From Pseudofrankia inefficax (GTDB lineage Bacteria > Actinomycetota > Actinomycetes > Frankiales > Frankiaceae), in assembly GCF_000166135.1 (NCBI RefSeq), contig NC_014666.1, forward strand, positions 6,758,001 to 6,822,000: DNA of 64,000 bases, in the 5' to 3' direction. The notes beneath the pieces are model-generated. The model ran no database searches and had not been told where the DNA came from. It worked only from the letters and a program-made list of their open reading frames with translations. A program made the translations under genes and the position numbers. Positions 24,270-32,843 of this stretch are shown here, piece after piece (position 1 is the stretch's first letter; each line of letters begins with the position of its first letter).

Positions 24270-26582
24270 CTAGTGGCCGGCCGCGACGAGCAGTTCCACC
24301 AGCGCGGACGGGCTCAGCGGCAGTTCGGTGATCTTCACGCCGAGGGGCGCCAGCGCGTCGGCCACCGCGTTGATGACGGCTGGTGGGGCACCGATCGCGC
24401 CGCCCTCCCCGGCTCCCTTGTGGCCGCCGGGGCCCGGTGCCGGCGTCTCCATGTGCCCGTACTCGATGTGCGGGACCTCGGTGGACGTCGGCAGCAGGTA
24501 GTCGACGAAGGTGCTCGCCATCGGGTTGCCGTCGGCGTCGTAGACCATGTGCTCCAGCAGGGCGCCGCCGATCCCCTGGACCGTCCCGCCGGCGATCTGG
24601 CCCTCGACCACGTTCGGGTTGATCATCGGGCCGACGTCCTCGCCGACCACGTAGCGCAGCAGCGTCACCTTGCCGGTGGCGATGTCGACCTCGCAGGTGC
24701 AGACGTGGGTCGCGTTCGACCACAGCATCGGCGCCGTCTGGGTGTGGGTGGCCGTCGCCTCCACGCCGTCCGGCGACGCGAGTTCGCCGTAGCTGACGGA
24801 CGCCTCGCCGGCGCTCGCGCGGCCGTCGGCCAGCGTGATGGCGTCCCGCGGGACGCCGAGCCGCTCGGCCGCGAGCGCCGTGAGCTTCGCCCGCAGGACC
24901 GTGGCCGTCGCGGCGACCGCGCCGGCCATCGCCGAGCCACTGCGGCTGCCGGCGGTGCCCGCGCCGAACGGGGTCACGGCGGTGTCGCCCTGGATGGTCA
25001 CGACCTGGTCGAAGTCGACGCCGAGAGCGTCGGCGGTCAGCTGGATGACGGTCGTCTCCAGGCTGTTGCCGGCCGCTCCGCCGTTGACGATGACCGTCAC
25101 GAGGCCGGTGGAGTCGATCCGGATGACCGCGCCCTCCGAGGCGTAGTACGGCTGGCCGGTGGCGGTCGGCTCGATGTACGTGCCCGTGCCGACCCCCAGG
25201 TAGCGGCCCTCCTTGCGGGCCGCGGCCTGCTCCGCCCGGAAGGCGTCGTAGCCGAGGATCTTCAGCGCCAACTCGAAGGTCTCCAGCGGCGAGGAGTGGT
25301 CGTACGGCGGCATGCCGGCCGGGTTCGGGTACGGCTGGTCGTCGCGGCCGATCATGTTGCGGCGGCGCAGCTCGACCGGGTCGAGGCCCATGTCGCGCGC
25401 GGCGATGTCCAGCAGTACCTCGCGGGCGACCGACTCGAACTGCCACGGCCCGCGGTAGGCCGTGCGCCCCGCGGTGTTCGAGAAGACCGTCGACGACTGC
25501 CAGGAGGCCAGCGGCACCTTGTACGGCCCCGGATAGAGCAGGCCGACGGCCCCGGACGCGCCGACCGGCCAGGGTGTCGGGTAGGAGCCGCAGTCCTGGA
25601 CGTGTTCGAGGCTCACGGCCGTGATGGCGGCGTCGGCGTCGAAGGCGATCCGGGCCCGGCCGTGCTCGTGGCGGGCCTGCCCGGCGGACATCAGGTTCTC
25701 CCGGCGGTCCTCGATCCACTTCACCGGCGCCGGCACCTTGCGGGCGACCAGCAGGAGGCACATGTCCTCGCGCATCGGGACGACCTTCTGCCCGAAGCCG
25801 CCGCCGGTGTCCCGCATGATCACCCGGACCCGGTCCGGGTCGAGACCGAGCAGGCGGGCGCCGAACGCTCGCACCTCGTGCGGGGTCTGGGTGGCGGCCC
25901 AGACCGTCAGCTCGCCGCTGTCCGGGCCGTCGGGGCCGGGTACCCACTCGACGACCAGGCCGCGGGTCTCCATCGGGACCGCCTGGTACGCCTGCTGGTA
26001 GAAGGTCTCGTCCGCGACGTAAGCGGCGGCGGCGAAGGCCGGCTCGACCACGGCCAGCGGCGGACCGGCGAGCCCGCCCGCGACGTTGTCCGGGAAGGCC
26101 GCGTGCACCACGGCCTCGGAGCCGCGGGCCTCCCGGTAGTCGGCGGCGGCCGTCAGCGGCTCGTAGTCGACGTCGACCAGCTCGGCCGCGTCCTCGGCGA
26201 TGTACCGGCTCTCGGCGATGACCAGCGCGACCGGGTCGCCCACGAACCGGACCTCGTCGACGGCCAGCGGCGGGCGGGGCGTGTCCGGGACCTTCGGGCC
26301 GTACGAGCTGTACCAGGCCTCGTGCACCTCGGGGTTCAGGTCGGCCGCCGTGTAGACCGCGTGCACCCCCGGCAGGTCGAGCGCGGCCGAGCCGTCGATG
26401 CCGTTGATCAGCGCCCGGGCGAACGGGCTGCGCACGAAGCAGGCGTGCAGCATCCCCGGCCGCTGGATGTCGTCGACGAACGTGCCGTGGCCCGTGAGCA
26501 GGCGGGCGTCCTCGACCCGTCGCACCCTTCGACCGGCGAAGGGAGGCTGTGCCACGGCCGGGGCCATCACGGTATCGGTCAT
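24270..26582 (-). CDS. Molybdenum hydroxylase large subunit (xanthine-dehydrogenase family, CoxL-like)
   Basis: 770-aa molybdopterin-cytosine-dinucleotide-type catalytic subunit. GGGFGQK at residues 260-266 and the active-site Glu726 in GAGEGG are present. The active-site loop reads AYRGPW (375-380) rather than AYxCSFR of form-I CO dehydrogenase, so CO oxidation is unlikely; hydroxylation of an N-heterocycle, aldehyde or activated ring is more likely. First gene of the cluster; GAGGAG ribosome site. Divergent from the TetR at 26774. Confidence 0.92.
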   Translation of the reverse strand: MTDTVMAPAVAQPPFAGRRVRRVEDARLLTGHGTFVDDIQRPGMLHACFVRSPFARALINGIDGSAALDLPGVHAVYTAADLNPEVHEAWYSSYGPKVPDTPRPPLAVDEVRFVGDPVALVIAESRYIAEDAAELVDVDYEPLTAAADYREARGSEAVVHAAFPDNVAGGLAGPPLAVVEPAFAAAAYVADETFYQQAYQAVPMETRGLVVEWVPGPDGPDSGELTVWAATQTPHEVRAFGARLLGLDPDRVRVIMRDTGGGFGQKVVPMREDMCLLLVARKVPAPVKWIEDRRENLMSAGQARHEHGRARIAFDADAAITAVSLEHVQDCGSYPTPWPVGASGAVGLLYPGPYKVPLASWQSSTVFSNTAGRTAYRGPWQFESVAREVLLDIAARDMGLDPVELRRRNMIGRDDQPYPNPAGMPPYDHSSPLETFELALKILGYDAFRAEQAAARKEGRYLGVGTGTYIEPTATGQPYYASEGAVIRIDSTGLVTVIVNGGAAGNSLETTVIQLTADALGVDFDQVVTIQGDTAVTPFGAGTAGSRSGSAMAGAVAATATVLRAKLTALAAERLGVPRDAITLADGRASAGEASVSYGELASPDGVEATATHTQTAPMLWSNATHVCTCEVDIATGKVTLLRYVVGEDVGPMINPNVVEGQIAGGTVQGIGGALLEHMVYDADGNPMASTFVDYLLPTSTEVPHIEYGHMETPAPGPGGHKGAGEGGAIGAPPAVINAVADALAPLGVKITELPLSPSALVELLVAAGH

Positions 26583-26646
26583 GTGTCTCGCTCCTCGCGA
26601 CGCGGGCTGCCGGGGGCGCTGGTTGCCGACGTGACGCTGGCCGGCG

Positions 26647-26662
26647 CTGGGCGCTCGCCCAA
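26647..26662. promoter_or_regulatory. Operator palindrome CTGGGCG-N2-CGCCCAA type
   Basis: CTGGGCGCTCGCCCAA contains a perfect TGGGCG/CGCCCA dyad, 65 bases upstream of the large-subunit start. It shares 12-13 positions with the 24237 site. Probable binding site of the TetR at 26774. Confidence 0.62.
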
Positions 26663-26670
26663 TCGCTATG

Positions 26671-26686
26671 CTGGGCGAATGCCTAT
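26671..26686. promoter_or_regulatory. Second, degenerate operator copy 24 bp from the first
   Basis: CTGGGCGAATGCCTAT keeps TGGGCGA-TGCC of the consensus; start-to-start spacing from the 26647 site is 24 bp, the same spacing as in the tandem operator at 9645-9688, which favours cooperative dimers. Confidence 0.5.
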
Positions 26687-26773
26687 CTCCCGGCCGCCCC
26701 GCCAGTCAAGGGGTGTGCCGTCGTGGCTGGCCGGGCGGCCGACCCGGAAGCCGGCCGCGAGGCGCGCGGCACG

Positions 26774-27382
26774 ATGACGACTCCCCGGCGGATGGGCGCT
26801 CCCGACTCGAAGACCCGGGCCGCACTGCTCGACGTGACGGCGACGATCATGATCGAGGAAGGCTACGCGGCCGCGACCTCGCGACGCGTAGCGGCCAAGG
26901 CCGGCGTGAAGCCCGCGCTCGTCCACTACTACTTCCGAACCATGGACGACCTTTTCCTGGCGCTGTTCCGGAAGGGCGCCGAGGGGAACCTGAAGCGCTA
27001 CGAGCAGGCGCTCGCCGCCGAGAACCCGCTGCGGGCCCTGTGGGAGCTGGCCAGCGAGCCCGAGGGCAACGTCCTGCTGTCCGAGTTCCAGGCGCTGGCC
27101 AACCACCGCAAGGCGATCCGCACCGAGATCGCGGACTACGCGGAACGCTTCCGCGCCCTGCAGGTCAAGGCGATCACCGACCGGCTGGCCGAGACCGGCG
27201 CGGACCCGGTGGCGGTCCCCCCGGCCGTGCTCACGCTGGTCATGACCGGCATCGCCCGGCTCCTCATCTCCGAGGACGTCCTCGGGATCGCCACCGGCCA
27301 CGAGGAGACGCTGGCGCTCATCGAGCACTACCTCAGCGCCTTCGACGCCCCCGCGAAGCCGGACCAGCAGGACCGCTCCTGA
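26774..27382 (+). CDS. TetR-family regulator of the molybdenum-hydroxylase cluster
   Basis: 202-aa TetR: HTH at about residues 14-62 (ALLDVTATIMIEEGYAAATSRRVAAKAGVKPALVHYYF), C-terminal ligand domain with a long helix LLISEDVLGIATGHEETLALIEHYL. Start ATG 26774 is the first consistent with the TetR domain; the frame is open further upstream but without family sequence. Divergent from the large-subunit gene, with two operator-like palindromes between, so it is the likely cluster repressor. Confidence 0.87.
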   Translation: MTTPRRMGAPDSKTRAALLDVTATIMIEEGYAAATSRRVAAKAGVKPALVHYYFRTMDDLFLALFRKGAEGNLKRYEQALAAENPLRALWELASEPEGNVLLSEFQALANHRKAIRTEIADYAERFRALQVKAITDRLAETGADPVAVPPAVLTLVMTGIARLLISEDVLGIATGHEETLALIEHYLSAFDAPAKPDQQDRS

Positions 27383-27383
27383 C

Positions 27384-27438
27384 CTCAGCCTCTCGGCCCC
27401 CTCAGCCCCTCGGTGCCTCGGTCCCTCAGCCCCTCGGT
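27384..27438. repeat. CTCAGCCCCTCGGT tandem repeat between convergent genes
   Basis: CTCAGCCCCTCGGT at 27401-27414 and 27425-27438 (period 24), with a degenerate copy at 27384. Pyrimidine-rich on the plus strand. It separates the TetR from the GntR gene; no hairpin is evident. Confidence 0.6.
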
Positions 27439-27441
27439 CCC

Positions 27442-29013
27442 TCAGTCGATGAGGTCGACGATGAGCCGGTGGGCGAAGTCGTGGGACTCCACGAAGGGCA
27501 GGTTCACGTCCAGGAGGGCGGCCCAGCGGTCGCCGGCCCGGGCGGGGTCACCGGCGACGAGCGCGTTCACCAGCTCGTTGAACAGGGCGACGAGGCGGGC
27601 CCGGGCCGCGGTCCAGGACTCGTCGGTGTCGACGTTCACCGCCGGACGGGTGCCGGCCCGGACCCACTGCAGAATCTCGGCGACGACGCCCAGCGCCGGA
27701 TTGCCGGTCGCGCCGAAGGCCACCGCCGAGGCGCGCCGCCAGGTCTCGGAGAACATCGCGGTGTCGTCGACGACGGCCGTCAGCAGGGCCGCGAGCCGGG
27801 CCAGCTCGGCCAGCGACGACCGGTCGATCCGGGTGGCGGCCAGCTTCATCATCGCCGGTTCGACCAGGCGGACGGCGTGGAAATGGTCGGCCAACGTCAC
27901 CTGACGGGCTTCGAGCACCGTGCCCGCGAGCTGCGCGGCGACCTGGGTGGAGGGATGCCAGATCCGCGGGCCGGCCCGGTCACCGGCCCGCACCTCCAAC
28001 AGGGACTCCATTTCCAGGATTCGCAGCGCCTCACGCAGGGTCGGCCGGGAGATGCCGAACTCGACGGCGAGGTCCGCGAGCGAGGAGAGCCGGTCGCCTT
28101 CGGCGAGCCGCCCCTCGGCGATGCGGGCGCGGATCTCGCTCGCGACGATGGCCGCGACGCGCCTCGGCGAGCCATCCCCCACTCCGGCGGCGTCGGCCCT
28201 GGCGACGGCCTGCCCGGCCCGGGCCCGCCACAGCGGCACGACGTCGATCCGCTCGCCGCCGCGGCCCGGGGGAACCAGCAGGCCAGCGGTGCCGAGCACA
28301 TAGCCGGTCCAGGCGTCGCCCGCGGCGACGGGGTCGCGGCGGCGGGCCGCGGCCAGAAACTCCTCGTGCGCGTCGACGACGCGGCGGGCGATCAGCTCGG
28401 CGGATGCCCGGTCGGACGCCTCGATCGCCAGGAACACCTGACCGGCGTAGATCACCCGGAGGATGCCGGCGATCACCGCGACGGACCGGTTCCCGGACAG
28501 CTCGATGACGGCCTGATCGAAGATCGTTACCGCGGTGGCGAACCCGAGCGGGTCGCCGACACTCGCCCGCGCGGCGTCGTGCAGCGCGACGAGACGGTCG
28601 AGTGCCTCGCCGCCGAGACCGGCGACCAGCCGGGTCGCCGCCGGCGGCTCCAGCACCGCCCGGGCCTCCTCCAGGTCCGCGAGCGTCGTGCCGCGCAGCT
28701 GCAGCAGGAGGGCGACGTACCGCCCGGCGGACGCGAGCCCGGGGCGGCGGACCACCGCCCCGCCGCCCCGGCCGCGCCGGACGTCGAGCAGCGACTGCGC
28801 CTCCAGGATGCGCAGCGCCTCGCGCAGCGTGTCCCGGGAGACGTCGAAGGCGACCATCAGCTCGGCCTCGGGTGGCAGCTGCTGGTCGACGGTGAGGGCG
28901 CCGCGCAGGATCTGGCGGCGCAGATCGGCCGCCAGCACATGCGCCATCTTGCGTGGTGGCCGGAAGGTGTCGGCGGCGGTGGCCCGCCTCGGCCCCGCCG
29001 CCGATGCCGTCAT
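27442..29013 (-). CDS. Tandem double GntR/FadR (FCD) transcriptional regulator
   Basis: 523 aa with two complete GntR-FCD regulators in one chain: winged helix 1 at residues 24-90, FCD ligand domain 1 at about 112-240, winged helix 2 at 284-350 and FCD domain 2 at about 372-510. The recognition helices are near-identical (VSRDTLREALRILEAQSLL, 59-76, and ISRPTLREALRILEMESLL, 321-339). Ordinary FadR/GntR proteins have about 230 aa and dimerise; here one polypeptide could act as a built-in pseudo-dimer with two different ligand pockets. It lies 34 bases after the enoyl-CoA hydratase gene, same strand. Confidence 0.9.
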   Translation of the reverse strand: MTASAAGPRRATAADTFRPPRKMAHVLAADLRRQILRGALTVDQQLPPEAELMVAFDVSRDTLREALRILEAQSLLDVRRGRGGGAVVRRPGLASAGRYVALLLQLRGTTLADLEEARAVLEPPAATRLVAGLGGEALDRLVALHDAARASVGDPLGFATAVTIFDQAVIELSGNRSVAVIAGILRVIYAGQVFLAIEASDRASAELIARRVVDAHEEFLAAARRRDPVAAGDAWTGYVLGTAGLLVPPGRGGERIDVVPLWRARAGQAVARADAAGVGDGSPRRVAAIVASEIRARIAEGRLAEGDRLSSLADLAVEFGISRPTLREALRILEMESLLEVRAGDRAGPRIWHPSTQVAAQLAGTVLEARQVTLADHFHAVRLVEPAMMKLAATRIDRSSLAELARLAALLTAVVDDTAMFSETWRRASAVAFGATGNPALGVVAEILQWVRAGTRPAVNVDTDESWTAARARLVALFNELVNALVAGDPARAGDRWAALLDVNLPFVESHDFAHRLIVDLID

Positions 29014-29047
29014 CGGACCGCCACGCCCCCGGTCCAGGAAGCCGACC

Positions 29048-29839
29048 TCACAGGGGCCCGCCGCCGGCGAACTCGGCCGGCACCCACTCCGGGGCGCGCT
29101 TCTCCATGAACGCGCGCATGCCCTCGCGAGGCTCCGGCGAGTTCTCCAGCGACCAGAACATCGTCTGGTAGTCGATGAAGCCGTAACGCTCGTTGAGCAT
29201 CCGCTTCACGTGCATCCGGGCCATCGGCGGAGTCTGCAGGACCTCCCGCGCCGCCTGGACGGCCGCGTCGCGCAGCTGCTCGTGCGGAACAACCCGGGTG
29301 ATGAGGCCGAGCCGCTGGGCCTCGGCCGCGTCGAACTTGCGCGCCGAGAGCAGCAGGTCGCGGGCGACCGCGATGCCGACGTGGGCGGGCAGCACCGCCG
29401 CGTAGGTGGCGTCCGGGATGCCGCGCAGCAGCTCCGGCACCCGGAAGGTCGCCCGGTCGCTGGCCACGCAGATGTCGGCCATCATCGCGATCAGCAGCCC
29501 GCCGGCCTGGCAGATGCCGTTCACGGCGGCGATGACCGGCGCGGTGCTGTCCCGGATGGTCAGGAACGGCAGCATGTGGGCGCCGATGTTCGGCGGCTGC
29601 TCGTCGCCGGGGTCGCTGCGCCCGGCGAGGTCGCCGCCGGGCGCGAAGACGTCGCCGGCGCCGGTGATGATGAGCGCCGCCAGCTCCTCGTCGGCGTTGA
29701 CCAGGTGCACCGCCTTCTTGATGCCGAAGTACATGGCCGGGGTGAAGGCGTTGCGCGCGTGCGGCCGGTCGATGGTCAACCAGCCGAGGGCGCCGTCCCG
29801 TTCGAAGCGCAGGCCATCCGCGCCGAGCTCGTTTGCCAC
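29048..29839 (-). CDS. Enoyl-CoA hydratase/isomerase family protein
   Basis: 263-aa crotonase-fold protein: N-terminal LTIDRPHARNAF, oxyanion-hole segments FAPGGDLAG and GICQAGGLLIAMMADI, then ATFRVPELLRGIPDATYAAVL, where the usual catalytic Glu pair is only partly kept. It may be a hydratase, isomerase or another crotonase. GTG start preceded by GGAGGG. Divergent from the SDR at 29928 and cotranscribed with the double GntR regulator, which may control both. Confidence 0.87.
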   Translation of the reverse strand: MANELGADGLRFERDGALGWLTIDRPHARNAFTPAMYFGIKKAVHLVNADEELAALIITGAGDVFAPGGDLAGRSDPGDEQPPNIGAHMLPFLTIRDSTAPVIAAVNGICQAGGLLIAMMADICVASDRATFRVPELLRGIPDATYAAVLPAHVGIAVARDLLLSARKFDAAEAQRLGLITRVVPHEQLRDAAVQAAREVLQTPPMARMHVKRMLNERYGFIDYQTMFWSLENSPEPREGMRAFMEKRAPEWVPAEFAGGGPL

Positions 29840-29927
29840 TCGCCCTCCCTGCTTCCGTGTAGACAGGTGACTGGGTCAACTATATTTTCGTTCCTTGATC
29901 GGCGCTGGCGCCAGGTAAGGATGACGT

Positions 29928-30698
29928 ATGAAGACACCTTCCGAGCTCTTCGACCTGACCGGCCGCGTCGTCCTCATCACCGGTGGCAGCCGGGGCATCG
30001 GCCGGGCCGTCGCCGAAGGCGTGGCGGCCGCCGGTGCCGACGTCGTGATCGCCAGCCGCAAGTACGAGGCGTGCGTCGAGGCGGCCAAGGAGGTCGAGGC
30101 GGCCACCGGCCGCAGGGCGCTGCCGGTCGCCTGCCACGTCGGGAGCTGGGACGACTGCGACCGGCTCGTCGAGACCGCCTACGGCGAGTTCGGCAAGGTC
30201 GACACGCTGATCAACAACGCGGGCATGTCGCCGGTGTACGACGGCCTTTCCACGGTCTCCCGGGAGCTCTACGACAAGGTGCACGCCGTCAACGCCTCCG
30301 GGCCGTTCCGGCTCTCGGCGCTCGTCGGGGAACGGATGGCGGCGGGCGACGGTGGCTCGATCATCAACGTGACCACCGCCGGCTCACTGCGGCCCGGCGG
30401 GTTCGACCTGCCCTATGCGATGGCCAAGGCCGGTCTGAACGCGCTCACGCTCGGCCTCGCCGGGCAGTGGGCCCCGAAGGTACGGGCCAACCTGGTGCTG
30501 CCGGGCGCGTTCGACACCGACATCTCCAAGGCCTGGGGCCCGGACGCGCAGCGCAACGCCGCCGAGATGAACCCGATGAAGCGGATCGGCGTGCCCGAGG
30601 ACCTGGTCGGCGTCTGCGTCTTCCTGGCCAGCGACGCCTCCGCCTACGTCAACGGCGCCCAGATCCTCGCCGACGGCGGCCTCTTTCGCACCCTTTAA
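29928..30698 (+). CDS. SDR oxidoreductase
   Basis: 256-aa classical SDR: TGGSRGIG at residues 18-25, NNAG at 96-99, Tyr163-x3-Lys167 (YAMAK). The catalytic Ser position reads VTTAGS, with Thr where Ser is normal and Ser153 nearby. Similar to 3-oxoacyl reductases/gluconate dehydrogenases. Its TAA stop overlaps that of the convergent TetR gene at the palindrome TTAA. Divergent from the enoyl-CoA hydratase, with which it would form consecutive beta-oxidation-type steps. Confidence 0.87.
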   Translation: MKTPSELFDLTGRVVLITGGSRGIGRAVAEGVAAAGADVVIASRKYEACVEAAKEVEAATGRRALPVACHVGSWDDCDRLVETAYGEFGKVDTLINNAGMSPVYDGLSTVSRELYDKVHAVNASGPFRLSALVGERMAAGDGGSIINVTTAGSLRPGGFDLPYAMAKAGLNALTLGLAGQWAPKVRANLVLPGAFDTDISKAWGPDAQRNAAEMNPMKRIGVPEDLVGVCVFLASDASAYVNGAQILADGGLFRTL

Positions 30699-31417
30699 CT
30701 GGGTGACCCGTCGTTGTCCCCGGGGGTTTCGGTGGCTGCGGGGGTTTCGGTGGCTGCGGGGGGTGGGCGGCGGCCGGCGCGGATGGCGTCGGCCAGCACG
30801 CCGATGGCCCAGGTGATCGCCCTCGTCGCCTGCTGGCCGTCGAGGGACCAGGCACTGAGCAGCCGCTGGTAGGAGGGCACGCTCCACAGCAGGTCGAGCA
30901 TCGCGGCGGCCATCCGGCCCTCCTCGTCGCTCCAGTCCGCCGTCGGCGCGGCGACCGCGTCGACCATCGCCTCCCGCCGGCGCAGTTCCTCGGCCAGCAG
31001 CGTCGGCCCGATCGGCTCCGCCACGTCCCAGCGCATGATCGCGTACGACGGCAGCGTCGCGAAGAGACGCTCGGTGACATCGCCGATCCGGTCGAGACTC
31101 AGGTCGTCGTAGCTGATCCCGGACTCCTCGCCCAGCCGACGCATGATCGCGTCGTGGAGCTCCCGCTCGGTGGCGAAGTACCGGTAGACGGTGCGCTCCC
31201 CCACTCCGGCCCGCTCGGCGACCGCCCGGAACGTCAGTCCGCGCCAGTCCCAGGTGGTGAACTCGTGCACCAGTTCGGAGCCGGCGTTGAGGATGCGTTC
31301 GCGCGTCTGGGCGGCCTGCTGGCGCCGCAGCGGGCTGTCGTAGCGACGCCGTCCGGCGGTCTCGTCAGCGCCAACCTGTTCGCCGGTGCCACGCTCGTTC
31401 ACTGGCTCGCTCGCCAT
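30695..31417 (-). CDS. TetR-family regulator
   Basis: 240 aa. HTH around residues 36-85 (TRERILNAGSELVHEF, then LTFRAVAERAGVGERTVYRYFATERELHDAI). The C-terminus is low-complexity (PPPAATETPAATETPGDN), encoded by a short tandem repeat. Start 31417 is preceded by AAGGAGG. Divergent from the sulfotransferase operon with the palindrome 31463-31480 between, so it is the candidate repressor of sulfotransferase-cysD-cysNC. Confidence 0.86.
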   Translation of the reverse strand: MASEPVNERGTGEQVGADETAGRRRYDSPLRRQQAAQTRERILNAGSELVHEFTTWDWRGLTFRAVAERAGVGERTVYRYFATERELHDAIMRRLGEESGISYDDLSLDRIGDVTERLFATLPSYAIMRWDVAEPIGPTLLAEELRRREAMVDAVAAPTADWSDEEGRMAAAMLDLLWSVPSYQRLLSAWSLDGQQATRAITWAIGVLADAIRAGRRPPPAATETPAATETPGDNDGSPS

Positions 31418-31462
31418 GGTCGGGTTCGCCTCCTTGGCGGTGGTTGCGGCGCGATGCCATTC

Positions 31463-31480
31463 GTGGCACTCTACTGTCAC
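31463..31480. promoter_or_regulatory. Operator-like dyad GTGGCA-N6-TGTCAC
   Basis: Arms match at 5 of 6 positions around CTCTAC. Located 46 bases upstream of the TetR start and 160 upstream of the sulfotransferase, a normal place for a TetR autoregulatory site. Confidence 0.45.
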
Positions 31481-31643
31481 CAAATCTTCGGCTGCCCGTG
31501 GCGGCCAGCGCCCCCCATCGTCCCGAACCCGCCGCCGTCGGGCACGTGCCCCACCCGGTGCCGACGACGCTCACCGGATCCGCTCACCCCGCGCGGGTCC
31601 GCCCGTGCCGGCTGACCGCTGCCGGCGTGAAGGGAGCCACCCC

Positions 31644-32828
31644 ATGCGATTACCGCAAGACCTGATCGACGAGGCCCGAGCCGCCACCGGCCTCGACGAC
31701 TTCGGCGGCGACAGCTTCCGGGAGGGCCTGGAGCGTGCCACCCGCGCGCTGGAGACCGAGGCCCACCTCAACGCGGCCGGCCAGGCCGCGCTGCGTCACC
31801 TGATGGTCGGCGCGCTCAAGACCCGCCTGCACATCGAACAGTGGTACTCCGACCATCCGGAGACCGACGACGCGCCGGTTCTCGGTCCGCTCATCGCGCT
31901 CGGCCTCCCCCGGACGGGGTCGACCGCGCTGGCCGGGCTGCTCGCCGAGGACCCCGCCATCCGCTACCTGCGCCGCTGGGAGGCCGCCGAGCCCGTGCCT
32001 CCGCCGGCCGCCGTGACGGAGTCCCCGGACCCGCGGCTGCTGCGCCAGATCGAGATCCAGGGCCGGCGCACGGAGCTCGACAAGGCCCTCGTCCCGTCGT
32101 TCCCCGACGGCCCGCAGGAATGCCACGAGCTGATGATGCTCGACTTCAAGGTCCACTACTTCGAGTGCTTCGCCCACGTCCCCTCCTACGCCCAGTGGCT
32201 GCTCGACGCCGACCTCACCGAAACGTTCCAGTACATGCGCCGGGCACTGAAGTACCTGCAGTGGGGCCAGCCGGCGAAGCCCTGGCGGCTGAAGAACCCC
32301 AACCACCTCGCGCACCTGGTCGACATCGACAAGGCGTTCCCCGACGCCAGGTTCGTGATGACCCACCGCGACCCGACCCAGGTCCTGGTCTCGGTGTGCG
32401 ACGTCTACGCCAACGTGGCGTCGCGGTTCAACGACACCGTCGACAAGCAGTACATCGGCGCGGTCAACACCGAGGTGCTCACGACCGGGATGGACCGGAC
32501 GCTGGCGTTCCGCGCCAGCGGCAACGACCACCGGTTCTACGACATCGACTTCCGCGCCATGCAGAGCGACCCGATCGGCGAGATCCGCGGCCTCTACGAC
32601 TGGCTCGGCGAACCGGTCACGCCGACGTTCGAGGACAACATGCGCGGCTGGTGGAAGCAGAACTCCGAGGAGCGGGTGCGCGTCAAGCACTCCGATCCGG
32701 CCGACTACGGCCTGGACCTCGACGCCATCCGTCCGCGCTTCGCGGAGTACATCGCCCGGTCGGCGCGTTGGACCACCCGCGCGGCCGCCCCCAACCACCC
32801 GACCGCCGCGCCAGCCGGCGACAGGTAG
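31644..32828 (+). CDS. PAPS-dependent sulfotransferase
   Basis: 394-aa sulfotransferase of the bacterial Stf type, transferring sulfate from 3'-phosphoadenylylsulfate (PAPS) to a hydroxyl acceptor. The 5'-phosphosulfate loop is LGLPRTGSTAL at residues 86-96; the 3'-phosphate region is PDARFVMTHRDPTQVLVSV. An N-terminal helical extension of about 75 residues precedes it. ATG follows AGGGAG. It heads an operon with the PAPS-making genes cysD and cysNC, a direct functional link. The acceptor (lipid, steroid, glycan) is unknown. Confidence 0.9.
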   Translation: MRLPQDLIDEARAATGLDDFGGDSFREGLERATRALETEAHLNAAGQAALRHLMVGALKTRLHIEQWYSDHPETDDAPVLGPLIALGLPRTGSTALAGLLAEDPAIRYLRRWEAAEPVPPPAAVTESPDPRLLRQIEIQGRRTELDKALVPSFPDGPQECHELMMLDFKVHYFECFAHVPSYAQWLLDADLTETFQYMRRALKYLQWGQPAKPWRLKNPNHLAHLVDIDKAFPDARFVMTHRDPTQVLVSVCDVYANVASRFNDTVDKQYIGAVNTEVLTTGMDRTLAFRASGNDHRFYDIDFRAMQSDPIGEIRGLYDWLGEPVTPTFEDNMRGWWKQNSEERVRVKHSDPADYGLDLDAIRPRFAEYIARSARWTTRAAAPNHPTAAPAGDR

Positions 32829-32843
32829 ACAGGAGCCACCACC

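Noticed and set aside
24270-26582. Form-I carbon monoxide dehydrogenase
   Set aside because: Active-site loop is AYRGPW, not AYxCSFR with the copper-binding Cys.
20585-26777. Very long plus-strand open frames across the molybdenum-hydroxylase cluster
   Set aside because: Shadows of the minus-strand coxS/M/L-like, P450 and CoxG-like genes; composition is Arg/Gly/Pro-rich with no family motifs.
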